Assembly: GCA_029559155.1 (NCBI GenBank)
Contig: JAKQCM010000223.1
Location: 1 to 44,590, forward strand
Direction: 5' to 3'
Length of the DNA: 44,590 nucleotides
Source of the DNA: Chloroflexota bacterium
GTDB lineage: Bacteria; Chloroflexota; Anaerolineae; Promineifilales; Promineifilaceae
The position numbers and the translations under genes were made by a program. Position 1 is the first letter of the stretch. The number at the start of each line of letters is the position of its first letter. The notes below the pieces were generated by a model. That model worked only from the letters and a program-made list of their open reading frames with translations, was not told the origin of the DNA and made no database searches. Shown here one piece after another: positions 30,548-40,180 of this stretch.

Positions 30548-31987
30548 TTAGGGCGTGGCGGATAAATCACGCAGGCTGAGGACGGCGACGGCGCTGAGGC
30601 CGAGGAGGCAGGCGCCGAGGAAGAAGACGGGGCCAAAGTTTTGCTGGCGAACGGCCAGGATGATGCCCAGCCCGGCGTAGGCGGCCAGGAAAAGTTCCGC
30701 CAGGATGATCCAATCGAAGGGGAAGCGGTAGGGCTGCACGGCCGTGCCCGTTCCTGTGCTTGTGCCTTGTTTGGGCGTGCGGACAAAGGGGTGGTTGTGG
30801 CTAAAAAGGGCCTGGAGGATGGCACGGCCGTTGCTCGGCGCTAATCCAATCGCCACCAGCATGAGCGTGGGGAAATGACGCAGCCGCCTCAGCCAATCCG
30901 GGTAGAGCACTTGCTGGCCTAAGATAAACAACAACGGCTGGCTGACGGCAATCACCGAAAAGATCACCAGATTGGGTGAAAATTGATAACGAGCGGCGAT
31001 GAGTGGGATTTGCAGCAGCAGCAGCAGTAGCAGGAGCAAATTAGACGAGTAGGCGGCCATCGACAGCAGGCCGTAGAGGCGCGACGCCACCGTTTGGCCT
31101 TTGTCTAGCAAAATTTGCGCGCCGAATTTTCGCAGGCATTGGGTGGAACCTTTGGCCCAACGCGCCTGCTGAATTTTGTAAGCGGTGATGGTGGGCGGCA
31201 GTTCGGCCGGAGAAATGACGTCGTTGAGGAAGCGGAAGCGCCAGCGCCGCAGGAGGGCACGGGTACTCAGACACAAATCTTCGCAGACGGTGTCGTCTTG
31301 CCAGCCGCCGGCGTCTTCAATGCTGGCCCGCCGCCAAATGCCGCCGGCGCCATTAAATTTGGGGAATAAGTTGGCGCGATGGCGCACGGTTTGTTCCATG
31401 GCAAAATGTTTGTCCAGGGCGATGGCCTGAGCGGCGGTCAGCGGCGATTGTTCGGCGTTTAGATGGCCCCAGCGGGTTTGGATAACGCCCAGGTCTGGTT
31501 CTTGCAGGAAGTGGGGGATGGTTTGCAGCAAAAATTCGGGCGGCGGTTGAAAATCGGCGTCGAAAATGGCGACATAGTCGCCGGTGACGTGGGGTTGGGC
31601 GGCGGCTAGCGCGCCGGCTTTGTAACCCTGGCGGTTGTCGCGGTGGTAAAGTTGAATGTTGACGCCCTGGGATTGAAAATGAGCGACGAGGTTGGCGGCT
31701 TGTTGGGCGGTGTCGTCGGTGGAGTCGTCGAGCACCTGGATTTGCAGGCGGTCGGGAGGGTAGTGGAGGGATACGGCCGTTTCTATCAGCCGCCCAACCA
31801 CGAATCGTTCATTATAAATAGGAAGCTGAACGGTTACCGGCGGCAGGGATTCCCAATCTACGACAGGGCAGGGGAAGGCGTCGCGGCGATGCCGCCAGTA
31901 TTGCCAGAGGGTATACAGCCCCAGAATGCCGAACAGCGATAAGAGCGCAACGGCCGTGATGTACAAAATGCCTAGTATGGTAATCAT
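30548..31987 (-). CDS. Membrane GT2 glycosyltransferase, cellulose-synthase-like
   Basis: A 479-aa processive-type family 2 glycosyltransferase. One N-terminal membrane helix (about 3-25) precedes the catalytic domain: the UDP-binding Asp in [10 protein letters not shown], the DxD-type motif [26 protein letters not shown] for the catalytic Asp, and QQARWAKGS as the QxxRW product-binding motif. Three or four C-terminal helices (about 305-330, 340-365, 420-475) follow. It would polymerise or transfer a sugar at the cytoplasmic membrane. The acceptor is unknown; exopolysaccharide or glycolipid synthesis is likely. No PilZ domain is present. The start overlaps the DUF951 stop (ATGA). Confidence 0.9.
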   Translation of the reverse strand: MITILGILYITAVALLSLFGILGLYTLWQYWRHRRDAFPCPVVDWESLPPVTVQLPIYNERFVVGRLIETAVSLHYPPDRLQIQVLDDSTDDTAQQAANLVAHFQSQGVNIQLYHRDNRQGYKAGALAAAQPHVTGDYVAIFDADFQPPPEFLLQTIPHFLQEPDLGVIQTRWGHLNAEQSPLTAAQAIALDKHFAMEQTVRHRANLFPKFNGAGGIWRRASIEDAGGWQDDTVCEDLCLSTRALLRRWRFRFLNDVISPAELPPTITAYKIQQARWAKGSTQCLRKFGAQILLDKGQTVASRLYGLLSMAAYSSNLLLLLLLLLQIPLIAARYQFSPNLVIFSVIAVSQPLLFILGQQVLYPDWLRRLRHFPTLMLVAIGLAPSNGRAILQALFSHNHPFVRTPKQGTSTGTGTAVQPYRFPFDWIILAELFLAAYAGLGIILAVRQQNFGPVFFLGACLLGLSAVAVLSLRDLSATP

Positions 31988-32184
31988 TCGTCTTCGGACG
32001 CATGTTTAAGGATGGTTTTGAGGCGTTTGTTAAATTCGCCGCGTGGCAGCAAGACCCGGCGGCGGCATGTCTGGCACACCAGGCCAATATCGGCGCCAAT
32101 GCGCACGACTTCCCAATCAAAGCCGCCGCAAGGATGCTGCTTGCGCAAGCGTACCACATCGCCCACATGAATTTCGATATACAT
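31984..32184 (-). CDS. DUF951 family protein
   Basis: A 66-aa protein with the full DUF951 pattern: [20 protein letters not shown], then [19 protein letters not shown] and PRGEFNKRL. Three conserved cysteines (HPCG and CQTC) suggest a metal or structural site in a small SH3-like beta barrel. The function of the family is unknown to me; it is common in Firmicutes and Chloroflexota. The ATG at 32184 gives the family length; the longer frame upstream has no support and would start before the -10 box. It is translationally coupled to the GT2 gene. Confidence 0.88.
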   Translation of the reverse strand: MYIEIHVGDVVRLRKQHPCGGFDWEVVRIGADIGLVCQTCRRRVLLPRGEFNKRLKTILKHASEDE

Positions 32185-32191
32185 GCGCGGG

Positions 32192-32219
32192 ATTATAGGC
32201 AAGCGCAGCATAGAGGCAA
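32192..32219 (-). promoter_or_regulatory. Promoter of DUF951-GT2, predicted leaderless
   Basis: On the minus strand TATAAT (32197-32192) is preceded by TTGCCT (32219-32214) with a 16-bp spacer. The DUF951 ATG starts 7 bases after the -10 box, so the transcript should begin at or within a base or two of the start codon. The layout is the same as at hutU. Confidence 0.55.
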
Positions 32220-32336
32220 GTTGGGCAGATGAGAAGCGGGTGGGAAGACGGCCGTTAACTGCCGGCCAATTCGCCGCTGCCAGAGGCGCAAGGTATACTT
32301 AACCGCAAAATTAGCCATAACTTAAAAGAGGCAAAT

Positions 32337-32984
32337 ATGCTAGGTCTAAATCCGGCCACCCTGATTTCACGCATGATCGTGCTGTTGGTGGCCTTTACCA
32401 TCCACGAATTGGCGCACGCGGTTACCGCTGACCGCATGGGCGATCCGACGCCGCGCCGCATGGGCCGCATCACGCTCAATCCACTGGCGCATCTAGACCC
32501 TTTCGGCACGATTATGCTGCTGATTTCTGGTTTTGGATGGGCCAAACCAGTCATGGTGAACCCCATGAACCTGCGCGGTAATCCCCGTTCCAGCATGGCC
32601 ATTGTGGCCGCGGCCGGACCAATTTCTAACGTGATCATGGCTGTGATTTTTGCGCTGCCGTTCCAGTTGGGGTTGGTCAGGTTCTCGGCTTTTGGCGGGT
32701 CTACGGTGTTTCCCTCGCTGGGCGAGCTGCTGTTCCAATTCGTGTGGATCAACCTGATCCTGGCTTTTTTTAACCTGATTCCGATCCCGCCGCTGGATGG
32801 CTACAAAATTCTGACAGGTATTTTGCCCCCAGACATTTCCTACCGGCTACGGCCGTTGGAACAATATGGCTTTCTGATTTTAATGGGCGCCATTTTTGTC
32901 CTGCCGATGTTGGGCATAGACCTGATCAGCAATTTGATCATGGGGCCGTCGATGGCCGTGCTTACCTTTTTGATTGGCTTGTAG
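32337..32984 (+). CDS. Site-2 protease family intramembrane metalloprotease (M50)
   Basis: A 215-aa polytopic membrane protein. The first helix carries the zinc motif HExxH in AFTIHELAHAVTADRMGDPT, and the third zinc ligand lies in NLIPIPPLDGYKIL (the LDG motif). Four to five hydrophobic segments are visible (about 10-28, 55-75, 95-120, 138-158, 180-212). There is no PDZ domain, so it belongs to the short YwhC-like branch rather than RseP. It cleaves membrane-embedded substrates; the target is unknown. Its stop directly abuts the GTG of the HD gene, so the two are coupled. The ribosome site is AGAGG, about 8 bases before the ATG. Confidence 0.9.
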   Translation: MLGLNPATLISRMIVLLVAFTIHELAHAVTADRMGDPTPRRMGRITLNPLAHLDPFGTIMLLISGFGWAKPVMVNPMNLRGNPRSSMAIVAAAGPISNVIMAVIFALPFQLGLVRFSAFGGSTVFPSLGELLFQFVWINLILAFFNLIPIPPLDGYKILTGILPPDISYRLRPLEQYGFLILMGAIFVLPMLGIDLISNLIMGPSMAVLTFLIGL

Positions 32985-33506
32985 GTGAGTGGTTGGTACC
33001 GGCTTCGGCAGTTTTGGCAGAATGTGACGGCGCGGCCGCTAACGGCCGTTGCCCAATCTGAGGTTTCGGCCCAATTGACGCCGGCCGAGATGACCCTTTT
33101 TCAACAATTCTCCAACAGCGACCAGTGGCACAGCTATCGGGTTATGAAAACCCTACAAGCAGCCAACCATATCCACCCGGATTTGTTGACGGCCGCTTTG
33201 CTGCATGACGTGGGCAAAACGTGCGCGCCGCTTTCCGTGTGGGAGCGTTCGTGGGTGGTGTTGGGGCAGGTGATTTGGCCGAAGAAGACGGCCGTTTGGG
33301 GACAAGATGCGCCGCTTGGTTGGAAACGGCCGTTTGTCGTGAAGGCGCAACATCCGGCCTGGGGCGCAGACATGGCCGCCGCTGCGGGCAGCAGCGAACT
33401 GGCGATTGGTCTGATTCGCCGCCACCAGGATCATCTGCCGGAAACGGCCGTGTCGGAAACAGATCACCTCCTCCGCCAATTGCAATGGGCAGACAATCAA
33501 AATTAA
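32985..33506 (+). CDS. HD-domain protein, putative metal-dependent phosphohydrolase
   Basis: A 173-aa protein. DQWHSYRVMKTLQAAN supplies the first His, and DLLTAALLHDVGKTCAPL the HD pair (about 60-75) of the HD superfamily; AIGLIRRHQDHLPE supplies the later His. These enzymes hydrolyse phosphate esters of nucleotides or cyclic nucleotides. It is small and lacks sensor domains. The GTG start at 32985 immediately follows the protease stop at 32984, with no separate ribosome site, so translation is by reinitiation. The substrate is unknown. Confidence 0.82.
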   Translation: MSGWYRLRQFWQNVTARPLTAVAQSEVSAQLTPAEMTLFQQFSNSDQWHSYRVMKTLQAANHIHPDLLTAALLHDVGKTCAPLSVWERSWVVLGQVIWPKKTAVWGQDAPLGWKRPFVVKAQHPAWGADMAAAAGSSELAIGLIRRHQDHLPETAVSETDHLLRQLQWADNQN

Positions 33507-33530
33507 TTGCATACAACAAAGAGGGAAACG

Positions 33531-34514
33531 ATGAAAGCACAAAATGTATCCATCATCGGTTTGGGACGGTTGGGCGCGTCTATTGGGCTGGCCGTTAAAA
33601 AATCATCCGCAAGCATAACCGTCATCGGCCACGACCGCAATCAGGACGTGGCTAAAATTGCCCAGTCCCCGGTGGGCGCGGTAGATAAGGTGGAGGCCAA
33701 CGCCCGCAATCTGGCGTCTCGAGCCGATATTTTGGTGCTGGCCGTGCCCATGTCTGAATTGGAACCTTTGTTATCGGTCATCGGTGATGTCATCCAACCG
33801 CACGCGTTGATTTTAGATTTTTCCAGCCTGAAGCAGCCTGGTCTAAAATGGGCGGCCAAGTATTTGGCTCAAGGGCATTACGTGGGAGCCAGCCCGGTTT
33901 TGGCGGCCGATTGGTTGACCGACGGCCGTGTGGAAATGGAAGCCGCCAGCGCCGATTTGTTTAAGAACAGCATTTTTTGCCTGATGCCTTCACCCAAGGC
34001 GGACCCGCAGGCAGTGGAAACGGCCGTCAACTTTGGCTCTCTGCTCGGCGCAGTGCCATATTTTGTCGATCCCATGGAATATGACAGCCTGGTTCAGGGG
34101 CTGGAAGTTGTGCCTGGCTTGTTGGGCGCGGCCATGTTCCGCGCCATCAACCAATCCACCGGCTGGCGCGATATGCTGCGCTTTGCCGGCCTGCCCTTCG
34201 CCCAAACAACCCAGCCTCTCAGCGCCGGAGCCGATATTGCTTACCAGGCCATGAGCAACAAAATAGCCACCCTGCGTTGGCTAGACGCCCTGATGGAAGA
34301 AATGAAATCGCTTCGCCGCCTCGTTAGCGACGGCGAAGAAGAGATGCTGGCTTCGATTTTCACTGAACTGCACATGGAACGCGAGCGTTGGCTGGCCGAG
34401 CGGGCACAAAACCAATGGTCCGAAGCAAAAGAGCCGGACATCGAGGGCAACACCATCAGCGGGCAATTCTTAGGCGCTTTTGGTCGTAAACGGAAACCAG
34501 ACGAAAAATCGTAA
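33531..34514 (+). CDS. TyrA-like NAD(P)-dependent dehydrogenase (prephenate dehydrogenase family)
   Basis: A 327-aa protein. Residues 5-20 are the Rossmann dinucleotide loop IIGLGRLGASIGLAV, followed by VIGHDRN at the end of strand 2. VLAVPMSELEPLL and ALILDFSSLKQPGLKWA match prephenate dehydrogenase/arogenate dehydrogenase-like proteins, and the C-terminal half is all-helical, as in TyrA dimerisation domains. It lacks chorismate mutase and ACT domains and the canonical substrate residues cannot be confirmed by eye, so a related reductase is possible. The start at 33531 follows GAGGG by 6 bases. Confidence 0.72.
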   Translation: MKAQNVSIIGLGRLGASIGLAVKKSSASITVIGHDRNQDVAKIAQSPVGAVDKVEANARNLASRADILVLAVPMSELEPLLSVIGDVIQPHALILDFSSLKQPGLKWAAKYLAQGHYVGASPVLAADWLTDGRVEMEAASADLFKNSIFCLMPSPKADPQAVETAVNFGSLLGAVPYFVDPMEYDSLVQGLEVVPGLLGAAMFRAINQSTGWRDMLRFAGLPFAQTTQPLSAGADIAYQAMSNKIATLRWLDALMEEMKSLRRLVSDGEEEMLASIFTELHMERERWLAERAQNQWSEAKEPDIEGNTISGQFLGAFGRKRKPDEKS

Positions 34515-34541
34515 ACAGCGGGATTATTCTCCCCATACCTT

Positions 34542-35753
34542 ATGACTCCATCCCCCCAGCTGCCCCGTTTTCGCGTTTTGATGATTGCGCCAACGTCGTT
34601 TTTTAGCGATTACGGCGGGCACATTCGCATCCTGGAGGAATCGTACACCTTGCAGGAACTCGGGCAGGAAATCGCTATCGTTACCTATTATAAAGGCAGC
34701 GACATGCCGGATTTGGATATTCGACGCACGCCGCCACTGCCTTACCACACCGATTATGAGGTGGGTTCTTCGCGCCACAAGCTGGCCTTTGATGTGTATT
34801 TGGCGGCGAAAAGTTTACTGGAAGGGCTGCGCTTTCGCCCGGATGTAATTCATGGCCACATGCATGAAGGCGCGTTAATTGGAGGCGTATTAGCCAGGCT
34901 GCTGCGCGTGCCGTTGGTGTTTGATTTTCAGGGCAGCCTGACAGGGGAGATGGTGGATCATCGCTTTTTGGACCCGAACGGCCGTGCCTATGCCCTGGCC
35001 CACCGATTGGAAAAATTTATCAGCGGCCGCCTACCGGATGCGGTCCTCACCAGCTCGCTTCAGGCCGGTGAATTTTTGCGCGAACAATTCGATGTGCCTC
35101 AAGCGCACATCCATCCCTTGCCCGACTGCGCCAACACCAGCCGCTTCGATCCCCTGAAATTCACACCGGAAGCCAAACGACAACTGCGCCGCCACCTGGG
35201 CATTCCCGACGACCATTTGATCGTCGCCTATTTGGGCTTACTGACCGATTATCAGGGAATTCCGCATCTGATTGAAACGGCCGTGCGCTGCCAGCAAGGC
35301 GGCGAAGCCATCCACTTTTTAGTCATGGGTTATCCCGATGTGGATCATTACCGGGCCATGGCCGCAAACAGAGGCGTGGGCGGCATCATGACTTTTACCG
35401 GCAAGGTGGAATATCGTGATGCGCCATACTATTTGTCCTTGGGCGATATAGCGGTGACGCCTAAAATGTCGCAAACAGAAGGCAGCGGCAAAATGCTGAA
35501 CTATATGGCGCTAGGCCAACCCATTGTGGCCTACGATTCACCCGTTCACCGCGAATACCTGGCGGATCTGGGAGTTTACGTGCCGATGGGCGATGTGGCG
35601 GGGTTTGCTACGGCCGTTATCCAACTCGCCCATCAACCCGACAAACGCTGCGACCTGGGCCAAAAATTGCGGCAACGCGCTATCGACGAATACAGCTGGC
35701 AGCGCGCCGGCAAACAGATAGTTGACCTATACAACGATTTGACAAGACCATAG
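34542..35753 (+). CDS. Family 4 glycosyltransferase (GT-B fold)
   Basis: A 403-aa enzyme. The N-terminal half has DYGGHIRILEESYTLQELGQ, typical of the GT4 acceptor domain, and HGHMHEGALIGGVLA. The C-terminal half has the nucleotide-sugar site: VAYLGLLTDYQGIPHLI, GKVEYRDAPYYLSLGDIAV, and the EX7E-like segment TEGSGKMLNYMALGQPIVAY. It transfers a sugar from an activated donor, probably in envelope or exopolysaccharide synthesis. It follows the TyrA-like gene by 27 bp. The last codons contain the -35 box of the rpoB promoter. Confidence 0.9.
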   Translation: MTPSPQLPRFRVLMIAPTSFFSDYGGHIRILEESYTLQELGQEIAIVTYYKGSDMPDLDIRRTPPLPYHTDYEVGSSRHKLAFDVYLAAKSLLEGLRFRPDVIHGHMHEGALIGGVLARLLRVPLVFDFQGSLTGEMVDHRFLDPNGRAYALAHRLEKFISGRLPDAVLTSSLQAGEFLREQFDVPQAHIHPLPDCANTSRFDPLKFTPEAKRQLRRHLGIPDDHLIVAYLGLLTDYQGIPHLIETAVRCQQGGEAIHFLVMGYPDVDHYRAMAANRGVGGIMTFTGKVEYRDAPYYLSLGDIAVTPKMSQTEGSGKMLNYMALGQPIVAYDSPVHREYLADLGVYVPMGDVAGFATAVIQLAHQPDKRCDLGQKLRQRAIDEYSWQRAGKQIVDLYNDLTRP

Positions 35754-35767
35754 CCCAGGGCTATAAT
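35739..35767 (+). promoter_or_regulatory. Perfect-consensus promoter of rpoB
   Basis: TTGACA (35739-35744), 17-bp spacer, TATAAT (35762-35767): both hexamers and the spacing are perfect. The -35 box lies inside the last codons of the GT4 gene. The predicted leader is about 200 nt. Confidence 0.9.
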
Positions 35768-35849
35768 GCGCGTTCGCGTATTTGTGGAAACGATTTTACA
35801 AAGAACCGCAGATAACCGGAATGGTATGTTGACCTGAAAGGAACAGTTC

Positions 35850-35884
35850 AAGGGGTGCAATTATTGCGTTGCACCCCTTCTTTG
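35850..35884 (+). terminator. Terminator-like hairpin in the rpoB leader
   Basis: AAGGGGTGCAA (35850-35860) and TTGCACCCCTT (35869-35879) form a perfect 11-bp stem with an 8-base loop, followed by CTTTG. It lies between the consensus promoter and rpoB, so it terminates or attenuates the leader rather than ending the upstream operon only. A regulatory role is inferred. Confidence 0.65.
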
Positions 35885-35970
35885 CGGTTTGGCAACGCGA
35901 TCCGGTGGAGCAAATTCATAAATTTCTAAGGATAAACCTTCAGGTTTGTCCCGGAGCAGGTGGAGAATAA

Positions 35971-38900
35971 ATGTCAAGACTGCCAACTAAAACCTATGCC
36001 CGCACCACTGACCCGCTGGAGTTACCCACCCTCATCGACGTTCAGTTAAACTCCTTCGATATCTTTAAAGACGAAAGCCTGGCCGAACTTTTCGACGAAA
36101 TTTCGCCCATTGAAAGTTTTAATGGGGATTTAAAGTTGTATTTTCCATGCGACCGTCCTGAGACCGAAGGTTTCGACCTGAAATATTGGTTTGGGGAGCC
36201 TAAATACAGTGTGGAAGAGTGTGTCGAGCGTGATATGAGTTACGCCGCGCCGCTGTATGTGAAGTGCTTGTTATATAGCACCGACCAGGACCAGCCGATT
36301 GTCCAGGAAATTTTCATGGGCGATTTTCCGCTGATGACGCCTGCTGGTACTTTTATTATCAACGGCACTGAGCGTGTTGTGGTTAGTCAGTTGATTCGTT
36401 CTCCGGGCGCTTATTTTGAAGTCGTCGAAGAGCGTACTACGGGACGGCCGTTGGCCATGAGCAAACTCATTCCAGACCGTGGCGCCTGGATGGAATTTGA
36501 AACCCGCAAAACCGATTACATCACCGTCAAGTTCAACCGCAAGCGTACCGTGCCGATCACGCTTTTCTTGCGCGCTATGGCGGCCGTAAAAGACGATTTG
36601 GGCGACAGCCTCTTAAACGAAGGCAACGATAGTGACTTATACGCTTTGTTTGAAGACGTGGACACCAACAGCGAGCACCTCTACATTCAAGGCAGCATCG
36701 AACAAGAACCGCCCTGGGACCCGGACAAACCGGTCGCCCAGCAGGCGTTAATTGAGTTTTACAAGCGCATGCGCCCCGGCGACCCGCCAACATTGGACAA
36801 TGCAACGCAGTATCTTTACGAACAACTGTATGATCGCCGTCGTTATGATCTGGCCAAAGTCGGCCGTTACAAGCTCAACAAACGCCTGGATTTAGCGACG
36901 ACAATTCCTGAAGAACATCGCACAGTCACGCAGCACGACATTGTGCGCATGATTAAGCGCATGATTCTCATCAACAATGGCCTGGAAGGGCCGGACGACA
37001 TCGATCACCTCGGCAACCGCCGTGTGAAGACGGTGGGTGAACTGCTCCAAGCGAAACTGCGCGTCGGCCTGCGCCGCATGGAGCGAGTTGTGCGCGAGCG
37101 TATGTCGATCCGCGACAGCGATACCGTTACGCCGGTGAATTTAATTAACATACGCCCGGTGGTTGCTTCGGTGCGCGAGTTTTTTGGTAGTTCGCAGTTG
37201 AGCCAGTTCATGGAACAGGCGAATCCGCTGGCAGAATTGACCCACAAGCGAACGTTGTCGGCGTTAGGGCCGGGTGGTTTGCGCCGGGAACGAGCCGGGT
37301 TTGAGGTGCGTGATGTGCATCATAGTCATTACGGCCGTATCTGTCCCATCGAAACACCGGAAGGGCCGAATATTGGTTTGATTGGTCGTTTGGCGACATA
37401 CGGCCGTGTCAACAAATACGGCTTCATCGAAACGCCATATCGCCGCGTACGCAACCACATCACCACAGACAGCGACGAACTCATCAATCACGACGTTTTC
37501 CAAAATGTCGTTCATCCCGAAACAGGCGAAATTATCGTCGCTGCGGACGAGACCATCACCGCTGACCACCTGGCAGCTATTCGAGAAGCCGGGTTGGATC
37601 GTGTGGAAGTCTGGCCTTACATGACCGATGAAATTGTGTACATGTCGGCCGATGAAGAAGATCACTACACCATCGCCCAGGCCAATGCCATCAGCGACTC
37701 GCGTGGACAATTGGTCGAGCGGCGCGTTTCCTCCCGCCGGAACCAACAATTCCGGTTCACATCTGTGCAACGCATCGACTACATTGACGTTGCTCCACGT
37801 CAGATCGTGGGTATCTCTGCCTCTCTCATTCCTTTCTTGGAGCATGACGATGCTAACCGCGCTCTGATGGGTTCGAACATGCAGCGCCAGGCTGTGCCTT
37901 TATTGCAGCCAGACGTACCGATTGTGAGCACAGGCATGGAAAAACAAGCCGCTCTCAATACAGGGCAGGTTGTCGTAGCCAAAGAGCCAGGCGAAGTCGT
38001 CAGCGTTACGGGCGATAAAATAACAGTCGTCGGCGAAAATGGGCCGCGCACTTATAACTTGCGCAAATACAACCGCTCCAACCAGAGCACCTGTATTGAC
38101 CAACGGCCGATTGTCGTAAAGGGACAACGCGTAGAGACCGGCGCTGTTCTGGCCGACAGCTCTTCAACCGAATATGGCGAATTGGCGCTTGGTCAAGACG
38201 TTGTCGTTGCCTTCCTCTCCTGGGAAGGCGGCAACTTTGAGGATGCCATCCTGGTAAGTGAACGTCTGGTGCGTGAAGATCGCTTCACTTCTGTCCACAT
38301 CGAAAAACATGAGATTGAAGCCCGAGATACCAAGTTGGGGCCGGAAGAAATCACCTACGATATCCCTAATGTCAGCGAAGACGCGCTCAAAGATTTGGAC
38401 GAACGGGGTATTATTCGCGTCGGCGCCGATGTAAAAGAAAACGACATTCTGGTCGGTAAAATCACCCCCAAAGGTGAAAAAGAACTATCGCCCGAAGAAA
38501 AACTGCTCCGCGCCATTTTTGGCGACAAGGCTCGTGAAGTGAAAGATTCCAGCCTTCGCCTGCCCCATGGCGCGCGGGGTAAAGTGGTAGATGTCCATGT
38601 TTTTGATCGCCAACATGACCGAGACTTGCCCGCCGGTGTAGAAACCATGGTGCGAGTGAGTGTCGCTCAGCGACGTAAATTACAAGAAGGCGATAAAATG
38701 GCTGGTCGTCATGGGAACAAGGGCGTTATCTCCAAAGTTGTTCCTATTGAAGACATGCCATATCTGGACGATGGTACACCCATTGACATCATTTTAAGCC
38801 CATTGGGCGTGCCCGGCCGTATGAATATCGGCCAGGTTTTAGAAACCCACCTGGGTTGGGCGGCGCATCAGTTGGGATTCCGGGCGATTACGCCGGTATT

Positions 38901-39906
38901 CGACGGCGCTAAAGAAGTTGAAATCAACGCCGAATTGGCGCGGGCCTGGTTGGTTGAGCGAGGTTGGAACGTGGTAACGCAGTGGGCCTGGGATTGGCTT
39001 GCTGAAATGAACTACAATTCTGAATCTCTGGAAGATGATCATGAGGCGCGCCTGCTTTTCCTGGCTAACTGGTTAGGGGAAATGGGGTATGATGTTGCCC
39101 GACTAGAAACAGATTATCACTATGCCCGGTACAATGCAGGCCTGGAATGGCTGCGGACGCGCGGTTGGGACCCGGATAAATTGTTGTTTGGCGGTCGAGA
39201 AGCTCTGCGTAAACAGGATTTTGGTCAGTTTGATGAGTACGCCATTGAAGTTTGTATTCGTGAATGGTATGCCTTGATGCTAGAAAAGCACAGCAATTTG
39301 CTGTCTGAGAGTGTGAAGGTAGACCCAATGGAGACAGACATAGATACACTGGTTGCTTTGGCAACGCAGATCACCCTGGCGACGCACATCCCGGTTCCGG
39401 TTTATGGCAAAGAACGCCTGATTGATGGGAAATCGGGACGGCCGTTCGACCAGCCTGTTACCGTTGGCGTTATTCACATGCTCAAACTCGCCCATCTCGT
39501 AGAAGACAAGGCCCATGCCCGCTCTACTGGTCCATACTCCCTTGTAACGCAGCAGCCACTCGGCGGTAAAGCCCAATTTGGTGGCCAGCGCTTCGGTGAA
39601 ATGGAAGTATGGGCTTTGGAAGCATATGGCGCGGCTTACACACTTCAGGAAATGCTTACCGTCAAATCCGATGATGTCCAAGGTCGAGTGAAAACCTACG
39701 AATCCATCGTCAAAGATGAACCTATAGAAGAACCTGGCGTTCCGGCTTCCTTCCGAGTTCTCGTCAAAGAATTACAGAGCCTGGGTTTGGCCGTCGAAGC
39801 AGTAACAGAATCCGGCGAGTCGATACGTTTTGGTAAAGAAGACGACAAAAAAACAAGGCGTTGGGCTGGCACGGGGTTGATGGACTTGGCCAGAAGCCGC
39901 CATTAG
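35971..39906 (+). CDS. rpoB: DNA-directed RNA polymerase subunit beta
   Basis: A 1311-aa beta subunit of RNA polymerase. Conserved blocks include [20 protein letters not shown], the rifampicin cluster [20 protein letters not shown] (about 405-427), [34 protein letters not shown] and [20 protein letters not shown], then [17 protein letters not shown]. Positions equivalent to E. coli D516 and R529 are Glu415 and Thr428. Between FDGAKE (about 974) and DGKSGRPFD (about 1152) is a large insertion with four Trp-Leu repeat units where other bacteria have only about 30 residues. The ribosome site GGTGGAG precedes the ATG. rpoC does not follow; rpsL comes next after a terminator. Confidence 0.98.
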   Translation: MSRLPTKTYARTTDPLELPTLIDVQLNSFDIFKDESLAELFDEISPIESFNGDLKLYFPCDRPETEGFDLKYWFGEPKYSVEECVERDMSYAAPLYVKCLLYSTDQDQPIVQEIFMGDFPLMTPAGTFIINGTERVVVSQLIRSPGAYFEVVEERTTGRPLAMSKLIPDRGAWMEFETRKTDYITVKFNRKRTVPITLFLRAMAAVKDDLGDSLLNEGNDSDLYALFEDVDTNSEHLYIQGSIEQEPPWDPDKPVAQQALIEFYKRMRPGDPPTLDNATQYLYEQLYDRRRYDLAKVGRYKLNKRLDLATTIPEEHRTVTQHDIVRMIKRMILINNGLEGPDDIDHLGNRRVKTVGELLQAKLRVGLRRMERVVRERMSIRDSDTVTPVNLINIRPVVASVREFFGSSQLSQFMEQANPLAELTHKRTLSALGPGGLRRERAGFEVRDVHHSHYGRICPIETPEGPNIGLIGRLATYGRVNKYGFIETPYRRVRNHITTDSDELINHDVFQNVVHPETGEIIVAADETITADHLAAIREAGLDRVEVWPYMTDEIVYMSADEEDHYTIAQANAISDSRGQLVERRVSSRRNQQFRFTSVQRIDYIDVAPRQIVGISASLIPFLEHDDANRALMGSNMQRQAVPLLQPDVPIVSTGMEKQAALNTGQVVVAKEPGEVVSVTGDKITVVGENGPRTYNLRKYNRSNQSTCIDQRPIVVKGQRVETGAVLADSSSTEYGELALGQDVVVAFLSWEGGNFEDAILVSERLVREDRFTSVHIEKHEIEARDTKLGPEEITYDIPNVSEDALKDLDERGIIRVGADVKENDILVGKITPKGEKELSPEEKLLRAIFGDKAREVKDSSLRLPHGARGKVVDVHVFDRQHDRDLPAGVETMVRVSVAQRRKLQEGDKMAGRHGNKGVISKVVPIEDMPYLDDGTPIDIILSPLGVPGRMNIGQVLETHLGWAAHQLGFRAITPVFDGAKEVEINAELARAWLVERGWNVVTQWAWDWLAEMNYNSESLEDDHEARLLFLANWLGEMGYDVARLETDYHYARYNAGLEWLRTRGWDPDKLLFGGREALRKQDFGQFDEYAIEVCIREWYALMLEKHSNLLSESVKVDPMETDIDTLVALATQITLATHIPVPVYGKERLIDGKSGRPFDQPVTVGVIHMLKLAHLVEDKAHARSTGPYSLVTQQPLGGKAQFGGQRFGEMEVWALEAYGAAYTLQEMLTVKSDDVQGRVKTYESIVKDEPIEEPGVPASFRVLVKELQSLGLAVEAVTESGESIRFGKEDDKKTRRWAGTGLMDLARSRH

Positions 39907-39929
39907 AACTCACCGCTCATATTTACGTG

Positions 39930-39963
39930 CGGGAGCATCGGCGCTGAAAAGCCGATGCTCCCG
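39930..39963 (+). terminator. Terminator hairpin after rpoB
   Basis: CGGGAGCATCGGC (39930-39942) and GCCGATGCTCCCG (39951-39963) form a perfect 13-bp stem with an 8-base loop, 24 bp after the rpoB stop. The following TTACACTTG is a poor T tract. The strength of the stem and its place before a new promoter support termination. Confidence 0.75.
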
Positions 39964-40039
39964 TTACACTTGAAAAACCAAGCTGAGATTTTAAGATCTA
40001 CTCCCCTAAAACCAGGAGAGTTTGACTTATTTTGCATTG

Positions 40040-40067
40040 TTGACAATCGACCTACTTGTGATAGAAT
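40040..40067 (+). promoter_or_regulatory. Promoter of the rpsL-rpsG-fusA-tuf operon
   Basis: TTGACA (40040-40045), 16-bp spacer, TAGAAT (40062-40067). The predicted leader to the rpsL GTG at 40302 is about 230 nt and contains the long hairpin at 40141-40180. Confidence 0.75.
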
Positions 40068-40140
40068 CACAATTCGTATGTTTGCTAACTAGCTTCGCCC
40101 GGTAACTCAACCGAAGTTACCAACCGAATATGTAATTAGC

Positions 40141-40180
40141 ATGGAGGCCATCGAGTTTTTAAAACTGCGATGGCCTCCAT
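40141..40180 (+). promoter_or_regulatory. Long leader hairpin of the rpsL operon
   Basis: ATGGAGGCCATCG (40141-40153) and CGATGGCCTCCAT (40168-40180) are perfect 13-bp arms. The loop itself holds AGTTTT/AAAACT, which can extend the stem nearly to the tip. It is followed by TTTGTCGG, so it is not a clear intrinsic terminator. A site for ribosomal-protein autoregulation (S7 or S12) or antitermination is possible. Otherwise I see nothing in 39964-40301 beyond the promoter and ribosome site. Confidence 0.6.

Noticed and set aside
35971-39906. Fusion of rpoB with rpoC to explain the missing rpoC
   Set aside because: The ORF ends soon after the normal beta C-terminal motifs; none of the beta-prime motifs (for example NADFDGD) is present.
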